Source: Allomuricauda ruestringensis DSM 13258 (lineage in GTDB: Bacteria; Bacteroidota; Bacteroidia; Flavobacteriales; Flavobacteriaceae). From it: DNA of 64,000 nt. How positions within the stretch are numbered: position 1 is the stretch's first letter; every line of letters begins with the position of its first letter. The notes below the pieces were generated by a model. That model did not search any database. It was given only the letters and a program-made list of their open reading frames with translations, and had not been told where the DNA came from. This document shows positions 59,149 through 64,000 of the stretch, piece after piece. The stretch spans positions 2,243,501 through 2,307,500 of the forward strand of contig NC_015945.1 of NCBI RefSeq assembly GCF_000224085.1, given 5' to 3'. The translations under genes were made by a program, and so were the position numbers.

Positions 59149-61370
59149 TAAACCGAACCTTCCATTTTGCTTCTAAAGATGTTTTCTCCAATTTTTTGAT
59201 AGAAAACTTCTGGTTTAAATGGTTTGGTAACCACATCGTTACAGCCTGCTTCGTAGAAACTCTCCAGACTGTCATCCAAAGAAATGGCGGTCAATGCAAT
59301 GATGGGGATATTTTTGTCAAACTTTCGTATTTGTCGTGTGGCTTCCTCGCCGCTTATGCCCGGCATGTGGATATCCATTAAAATGGCATCGTAGGTATTT
59401 TTTTTGGCGAGGTCAATGGCCTCGTTACCATTATTGGCAATGTCGCAACTGATCTCTTTTTTGGTGAGCATTTTTTTGGTGATTACCTGGTTGATCTTAT
59501 TGTCTTCCACAACTAGCACGTGCAATCCTTTGAATTGGAAATCCTCGGGATTGAGTTCAAAAGAGATTTCTTCACCTTCTTTGGTTTCGTAATTTAGATC
59601 CATTTCAAAATAGAAGGAGCTTCCGTGGCCTAACTCACTTTCAAGGTGAATGGAGCTTCCAAACAATCCCAAAAGACTTTTAACAATGGTAAGCCCAAGC
59701 CCTGTGCCCCCATACTCCCTATTGATTTGTATGGAACCTTGTTCAAAGCTTTCAAAAATATTTTTTTGTTGCTCTTCCGAAATCCCGATTCCATTGTCCC
59801 TTACTTCAAAGTATAGCTTTACCTGATCTTCATCTTTTTTCAACATTTTGGCCAAGACCTCTACTTTGCCATTTTTGGTGAACTTAAGGGCATTGCCAAC
59901 AAGGTTCATAAAAATTTGGGATAGCTTTATGGGGTCTCCCAACAATTTTTTGGGGATGGTAGGATCGTAATCCAGGATCAGTTTTGTCTTTTTCTCGTGA
60001 GCATTTTGTTGGAGCGACTCCACAACATCATCCAGTACTTTGTGCAACTTGAATTCTATATTGAGAGGTTCCAGTTTTTCTGCATCAATTTTATTTATCT
60101 GAAGAATATCGTTGATAAAATTTAGCAGGTATTCCCCTGAGAATTTTAATGATTTTAAATGTTCCTTTTGATGTTCCGAGGGGTTCTCTTCCAATAATAG
60201 ATGGGTGAGTCCCGTAACGGCATACAAGGGTGTCCTGAGCTCGTGGGTTACGGTTGATAAGAAATTTGTTTTGGCCTGCATGGCAGAAACCGCTGCATCC
60301 CTTGCCAACTCCAGTTCCTTGTTTTTGGTGTAAAGAAGATCGTTTGTTTTAAGCTTGATTTGATTGTTTCTGAACAATGAAACTGCCAAAAGGGAGATAA
60401 TGGTCAAAAAGGCAGATGTTAATATGGCGGTTATTTCCGAGCGGTTTTTGGATTCGCTGAGCTCCTCATTTTTTGCTTGGAGTTTGTTGAGTTCGTTCAT
60501 TTGGTGGTCGAACCGGATTTTGTCCGCGGCATTGGCATCTAACTTGGCCTTTTCCACATTGAATATGGAATCTTTTATTTGGGCCAAACCTTTGGCATAT
60601 ACGAGGGATTCATCGTAATTGCCACTGGCTTCGTAAATGCCGGACAATTGTTCGTAGGCAATTTTTATCTCTTTGGAAAAACCATGCTTTTCCGCTAGTT
60701 CCAAAGCAGCTTTGGAGTGGATGATCCCGTCTTCAAAATCATCCAGGGTCACGCTTATTTTTGCCAATTGTAAGTTGGCCCTTGTGGCCAAGTAGGCACG
60801 CTCTTTATCATCGGAGTTAACGATTAGGGCATGTAGGTTTTTAACAGCGTCATCGTACTTCTCAATATTGGTGTAGATACTGGCCTCAAGTAAAAGTATA
60901 TTATTGGTAAGATTCCTGTTATTACTAAGTTTTCTGGATTCCTCCAGTTGTTTCAATGCTTGAAAGTTATTGCCTTCACCATACCGCAATGCGGCATCTA
61001 AATACAAGTGGAATGCTTCGCCGTAGGAGTATGAGGTATCCCTTAAAAGAATACTGGCCCTGTCCCAGTAGAAAATAGCTGTTTCTCGGTCTTCTTCCTC
61101 TAAAAACAACCGTGCATATTGGTGATAAGTGTCCAGCAAAAGTTTGGAGTCTTCATTTCGCTCTGCAATATTTGCAGCCTCATTCAAAGTTTCTAAAGCT
61201 TTGTCCACTTTGTTTTCGTGGCGATATTGCATAAACTCATTAAAAATGGCCTTAACGTCAGAGGTGGAATTACCATCACTTTGGGCAAAAGTAAACTGGA
61301 TGCATAACACTATGCACAATAGAAGCAGCGATTTTTTGCCTATCTTTTTGTTTACAAGGTTGAAGATCAA
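59148..61370 (-). CDS. Hybrid sensor histidine kinase/response regulator with periplasmic TPRs
   Basis: A 740-residue protein: signal/anchor (KKSLLLLCIVLCIQFTFAQ, about 13-30), TPR-like sensor part (about 35-280, e.g. LLLDTYHQYARLFLEEEDRETAIFYWDRA), coiled coil, membrane helix (ITAILTSAFLTIISLLAVSLF, about 313-333), HisKA with H376 (TVTHELRTPL), ATPase (N493 in LVGNALKFT, DNGIGIS, GGTGLGL) and a C-terminal receiver with phospho-acceptor D666 (DAILMDIHMP) and K717. No output domain, so it presumably passes phosphate on. The start codon is TTG, touching the gapA stop, which suggests coupling. Confidence 0.92.
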   Translation of the reverse strand: MIFNLVNKKIGKKSLLLLCIVLCIQFTFAQSDGNSTSDVKAIFNEFMQYRHENKVDKALETLNEAANIAERNEDSKLLLDTYHQYARLFLEEEDRETAIFYWDRASILLRDTSYSYGEAFHLYLDAALRYGEGNNFQALKQLEESRKLSNNRNLTNNILLLEASIYTNIEKYDDAVKNLHALIVNSDDKERAYLATRANLQLAKISVTLDDFEDGIIHSKAALELAEKHGFSKEIKIAYEQLSGIYEASGNYDESLVYAKGLAQIKDSIFNVEKAKLDANAADKIRFDHQMNELNKLQAKNEELSESKNRSEITAILTSAFLTIISLLAVSLFRNNQIKLKTNDLLYTKNKELELARDAAVSAMQAKTNFLSTVTHELRTPLYAVTGLTHLLLEENPSEHQKEHLKSLKFSGEYLLNFINDILQINKIDAEKLEPLNIEFKLHKVLDDVVESLQQNAHEKKTKLILDYDPTIPKKLLGDPIKLSQIFMNLVGNALKFTKNGKVEVLAKMLKKDEDQVKLYFEVRDNGIGISEEQQKNIFESFEQGSIQINREYGGTGLGLTIVKSLLGLFGSSIHLESELGHGSSFYFEMDLNYETKEGEEISFELNPEDFQFKGLHVLVVEDNKINQVITKKMLTKKEISCDIANNGNEAIDLAKKNTYDAILMDIHMPGISGEEATRQIRKFDKNIPIIALTAISLDDSLESFYEAGCNDVVTKPFKPEVFYQKIGENIFRSKMEGSV

Positions 61371-62377
61371 ACGTAATTTTTCTTTATGAGCAAATCTATT
61401 AAATCAATAATTCTGGAGCAATATCCAGTTTCGTTATCGTACCACCCAATGATTTTCACCATTTTGCCAATTACGGAGGTCATCAAAGAATCAAACGTAC
61501 AAGAGTAAGAACTATTGTTTATATCGATGGAAACAATAGGGTCTTCGGTATAATTGAGTATGCCTTTCAGGCTATTTTCCGCTTGCTTCCTAAAGGTAGC
61601 ATTTATTTCCTCAATAGAAGTTTCTTGGAGCACATTGAAGGTAATATCCGTAAGTGAACCATTGGGAACGGGAACGCGTATGCCACATCCGCCTATCACA
61701 TCCGATAATTCAGGAAAAATACTGGTCAGTGCTTTTGCAGCACCCGTGGTGGTAGGGATAATGGATTGCCCGGCCGCCCTGGACCTACGAAGGTCGCGGT
61801 GGGGGGCATCGTGCAAGCTCTGGTCCGAAGTATAGGAATGTATAGTAGTGATGTAGGCCTGTTCTATACCGCACAATTCATTGATCACCTTGATCATTGG
61901 GGCAGCATTGTTGGTTGTACAGGATGCATTGGAAATAATTTGGTCTTCGCTGTTGATGATATCCTCATTAACGCCCAAAACCACCATTTTAATGGATTCA
62001 TCCAATGGAGGAACGGAAAGAATCACTTTTTTGGCCCCATTTTTTATATGGAATTCCAATTCTTCCTTTGTTTTAAACTTTCCAGTGGATTCTACGACAA
62101 TATCAACCTTGTGCGATTTCCAGTCTATTTCCTTGGGGTGATCGTGATTGAGAACGGGGATTTCCCTGCCATCAATAAGAATTAGATTGTCTTTGTGTGA
62201 TACTTCTGTATTCAATACCCCATGAATGCTGTCATATTTCAGCAAATGGGCCAAGGTTTCGGCATTGGCCAAATCGTTAATGGCCACTACCTTAATGTTC
62301 GGATGATTCAGTAAAAGTCTAAAAAGGGTTCTACCGATACGGCCAAAACCATTAATACCAATAGAGATGTTTTTCAT
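61367..62377 (-). CDS. gapA: Type I glyceraldehyde-3-phosphate dehydrogenase
   Basis: A 336-residue GAPDH: NAD-binding IGINGFGRIGRTLFRLL with the INDL segment, catalytic Cys in ISNASCTTNNAAP, VITTIHSYTSDQSLHDAPHRDLRRSRAA and WYDNETGYCSRI. It produces 1,3-bisphosphoglycerate in glycolysis. The phosphate-site SCTTN motif is normal. Many Bacteroidota carry two gap genes; whether this is the glycolytic or a gluconeogenic copy is unclear. It lies 17 bases downstream of lipA and its stop codon touches the kinase gene start. Confidence 0.96.
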   Translation of the reverse strand: MKNISIGINGFGRIGRTLFRLLLNHPNIKVVAINDLANAETLAHLLKYDSIHGVLNTEVSHKDNLILIDGREIPVLNHDHPKEIDWKSHKVDIVVESTGKFKTKEELEFHIKNGAKKVILSVPPLDESIKMVVLGVNEDIINSEDQIISNASCTTNNAAPMIKVINELCGIEQAYITTIHSYTSDQSLHDAPHRDLRRSRAAGQSIIPTTTGAAKALTSIFPELSDVIGGCGIRVPVPNGSLTDITFNVLQETSIEEINATFRKQAENSLKGILNYTEDPIVSIDINNSSYSCTFDSLMTSVIGKMVKIIGWYDNETGYCSRIIDLIDLLIKKNYV

Positions 62378-62394
62378 GATGATGGGGAGGGGAG

Positions 62395-63270
62395 CTAGTG
62401 TATGTGTTTGTGTGCTTTGTACGATGAGCGAACCAAGGCTCCGCTTTCCACATGCCTAAAGCCCATTTCCAACCCTATTTCCTCATATTTTTTAAACTGT
62501 TCGGGCAAAATAAATTGCTTTACGGGCAGGTGTTTTTTAGAAGGTTGCAGGTATTGGCCAATGGTAATTACATCCACATCTACTTTTCTAAGATCTTCCA
62601 TGGTGGCAAAGACCTCGTTTTCTTCTTCGCCCAAACCTAGCATAATACCGGATTTGGTTCTGTTTGCCCCATTTTTCTTTAGATAGTCCAATACCTCAAG
62701 GCTACGTTCGTATTTGGCCTGAATCCTAACTTCTCGGGTCAGACGTTTCACGGTTTCCATGTTATGGGAAATCACTTCGGGGGCCACTTTCAACATTCTG
62801 TCCAAATGGGTGGAAATTCCCTGAAAATCCGGAATAAGGGTTTCCATGGTGGTCTCGGGGTTCATCCGTCTAACGGCTTTTACCGTCTCTGCCCAAATAA
62901 TGGATCCCATGTCCTTAAGGTCATCGCGGTCCACAGAGGTGAGCACAGCATGTTTGATGTTCATGATTTTTATGGAACGGGCCACTTTTTCGGGTTCTGC
63001 CCAGTCCACCGTTTCGGGTCGGCCAGTTTTTACGCCGCAAAATCCACAGGAACGGGTACAAATGTTACCCAAAATCATAAATGTAGCGGTACCTTCTCCC
63101 CAGCATTCGCCCATGTTGGGGCAGCTTCCGGAGGTACAAATGGTATGTAGGTCGTACTTATCTACAAGCCCTCTGAGCTGGGTGTATTTTTTGCCCGTAG
63201 GAAGCTTAACCCTTAGCCATTTAGGCTTTCCTTTGGGTGGAAGAACGTTTTCTGCAACGCTTGTGCTCAT
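62395..63270 (-). CDS. lipA: Lipoyl synthase
   Basis: A 291-residue radical SAM enzyme that inserts two sulfurs into protein-bound octanoyl groups. Auxiliary cluster cysteines in [13 protein letters not shown], the radical SAM CxxxCxxC in [12 protein letters not shown], and the RSSY ending ([12 protein letters not shown]) whose serine coordinates the auxiliary cluster. Length and motifs are canonical. Own promoter box TATCTTTG; gapA and the histidine kinase follow on the same strand. Confidence 0.97.
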   Translation of the reverse strand: MSTSVAENVLPPKGKPKWLRVKLPTGKKYTQLRGLVDKYDLHTICTSGSCPNMGECWGEGTATFMILGNICTRSCGFCGVKTGRPETVDWAEPEKVARSIKIMNIKHAVLTSVDRDDLKDMGSIIWAETVKAVRRMNPETTMETLIPDFQGISTHLDRMLKVAPEVISHNMETVKRLTREVRIQAKYERSLEVLDYLKKNGANRTKSGIMLGLGEEENEVFATMEDLRKVDVDVITIGQYLQPSKKHLPVKQFILPEQFKKYEEIGLEMGFRHVESGALVRSSYKAHKHIH

Positions 63271-63289
63271 ACATAATAAATTTGATGTA

Positions 63290-63297
63290 CAAAGATA
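63290..63297 (-). promoter_or_regulatory. -7 box TATCTTTG ahead of lipA
   Basis: Exact TAnnTTTG match on the minus strand, 19 bases from the start codon, between lipA and the sigma factor gene. Confidence 0.55.
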
Positions 63298-63333
63298 CGA
63301 AACTGGGAAGGAAACTTTGTGCCTTGAAGCAGG

Positions 63334-63894
63334 TCACTTTTTTTTGATGATCTCTGCCAAAAGTTTTTTGGCCCGGAGCAATTTCACCTTTACATTGTTC
63401 ACGGGTTCGTTGAGTTCTTTGGCAATATCGGCATAGCTCATTTCTTGAAAATAGCGCAGGTTGATGACTTTTTGGTAATGCGGTTTTAATTTTTTGATGT
63501 CCTGTAGGAGATGGGCAAGGTTTTGCTCCGTGATCAAACGGTCCTCGACCGTGGGGGTTTCGTCCAAGACTTTTTTAACCTCGTCCCCTCGGGAATCCAT
63601 TTCGTTCATGAGGCTCCGCTTGCGTTTTCGGAGAAGGTCCACATGAAGGTTTTTGGAAATGGTGATGAGCCAGGTCTTAAATTCATAAGTTTCATCGTAG
63701 GTGTCAATTTTATCAAAGGCCCTCGAAAATGTTCTTATGGTTATGTCTTCTGCGTCATTTTCATTTTTGGTGCGAAGTATCTGAAAACCGTAAACATCGT
63801 TCCAAAAAGTGTCCAAGAGTGTACTAAAGGCAATTTGGTTTCCTTCTTTTGCCTTTTGTATAATCTCCTTGATGGAATCGTCGGTTTTTTCCAA
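63334..63894 (-). CDS. Sigma-70 family (ECF-type) RNA polymerase sigma factor
   Basis: A 186-residue sigma factor. Region 2: DDVYGFQILRTKNENDAEDITIRTFSRAFDKIDTYDETYEFKTWLITISKNLHVDLLRKRKR; region 4: KLKPHYQKVINLRYFQEMSYADIAKELNEPVNNVKVKLLRAKKLLAEI. It resembles the stress-type SigE/RpoE-like sigma factors of flavobacteria. A gene for an unidentified protein ends 30 bases upstream, so this could be a second gene of its operon. Confidence 0.93.
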   Translation of the reverse strand: MEKTDDSIKEIIQKAKEGNQIAFSTLLDTFWNDVYGFQILRTKNENDAEDITIRTFSRAFDKIDTYDETYEFKTWLITISKNLHVDLLRKRKRSLMNEMDSRGDEVKKVLDETPTVEDRLITEQNLAHLLQDIKKLKPHYQKVINLRYFQEMSYADIAKELNEPVNNVKVKLLRAKKLLAEIIKKK

Positions 63895-63924
63895 AAAATG
63901 AATCTTACCTGAAAATGTTAAGAA

Positions 63925-64000
63925 TTATTGGGTGTTGGTAACCGTATCTCTTTTACAATCTTGTTCCTCTGGAAGTTTGCCACAAAATCCGCAAGCTTCG
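63925..64000 (-). CDS. C-terminal fragment of an unidentified protein with a CGFC motif
   Basis: The last 24 codons of a minus-strand gene entering from the right edge; the visible end is EACGFCGKLPEEQDC, then KRDTVTNTQ and a TAA stop. The Cys pairs (CGFC and a later C) could bind metal or a disulfide. Too little remains to name the protein. It lies 30 bases before the sigma factor start. Confidence 0.6.
   Translation of the reverse strand, partial: EACGFCGKLPEEQDCKRDTVTNTQ

Noticed and set aside
1..64000. tRNA, rRNA, integrase or prophage genes
   Set aside because: Looked for on both strands; no cloverleaf-like sequence with CCA-end context, rRNA core, transposase or phage structural motif was seen. 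A tRNA scan would be needed to exclude tRNAs fully.

Overview
The window reads as one continuous chromosomal stretch from a member of the Bacteroidota, almost certainly family Flavobacteriaceae (marine Muricauda/Flagellimonas-like genera would fit, but genus is a guess). Support: type IX secretion and gliding-related parts (PorT-like barrel, DUF5103 plug protein, a type B C-terminal sorting domain), a lipidated TamA-type protein (TamL), a full Na+-NQR operon with ApbE, many genes preceded by the Bacteroidota -7 promoter box TAnnTTTG, and few Shine-Dalgarno sequences. I see no rRNA, tRNA, CRISPR array, prophage or transposase gene.

Layout. 1-8.0 kb (mostly minus): start of pnp, rpsO, accD, fbaA, tamL; then trmH (plus), a heptamer repeat tract, and the porT-ubiE pair. 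8.2-14.2 kb: trkA-trkH potassium uptake, an aspartate aminotransferase, a fatty acid desaturase, rsmG. 14.2-22.4 kb (minus): a large TPR protein, a creatininase-family amidohydrolase, pruA, apaG, a DUF3667 membrane protein, the T9SS plug protein. 22.5-30.2 kb (plus): nqrABCDEF, an unnamed 119-aa protein and apbE, which supplies the covalent FMN of NqrB/NqrC. 30.4-36.5 kb: methyltransferase, map, gpmI, a secreted ankyrin protein, an overlooked 55-aa membrane protein, an M48 protease and a VanY-like carboxypeptidase. 36.9-39.9 kb: a two-gene secreted surface-protein operon. 40.1-45.0 kb: two translationally coupled CarboxypepD-like paralogues, a DUF6702 protein and a large M1 aminopeptidase. 45.0-55.4 kb: tatA, PAP2 phosphatase, O-methyltransferase, GNAT, kynU, MFS transporter, small secreted proteins, an ECF sigma factor with a 63-aa partner, mscS, clpP, kmo. 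56-64 kb: a DUF164 coiled-coil protein, Nif3-like protein, lpxK, hybrid histidine kinase coupled to gapA, lipA, a second sigma factor and the end of an unidentified gene.

Most genes are housekeeping. No obvious novel multi-gene defence or biosynthetic system is visible. The most noteworthy features are: loss of all four zinc-binding cysteines in two unrelated zinc-ribbon proteins of the same window (AccD and the DUF164 protein); several families of small palindromic intergenic elements, one with perfect 14-bp terminal inverted repeats flanked by TAA and filling a convergent gap exactly, another abutting the apbE start codon; long 7-bp-periodic DNA tracts at two loci; a 108-bp repeat array inside a surface protein gene; and small genes easily missed by gene callers.
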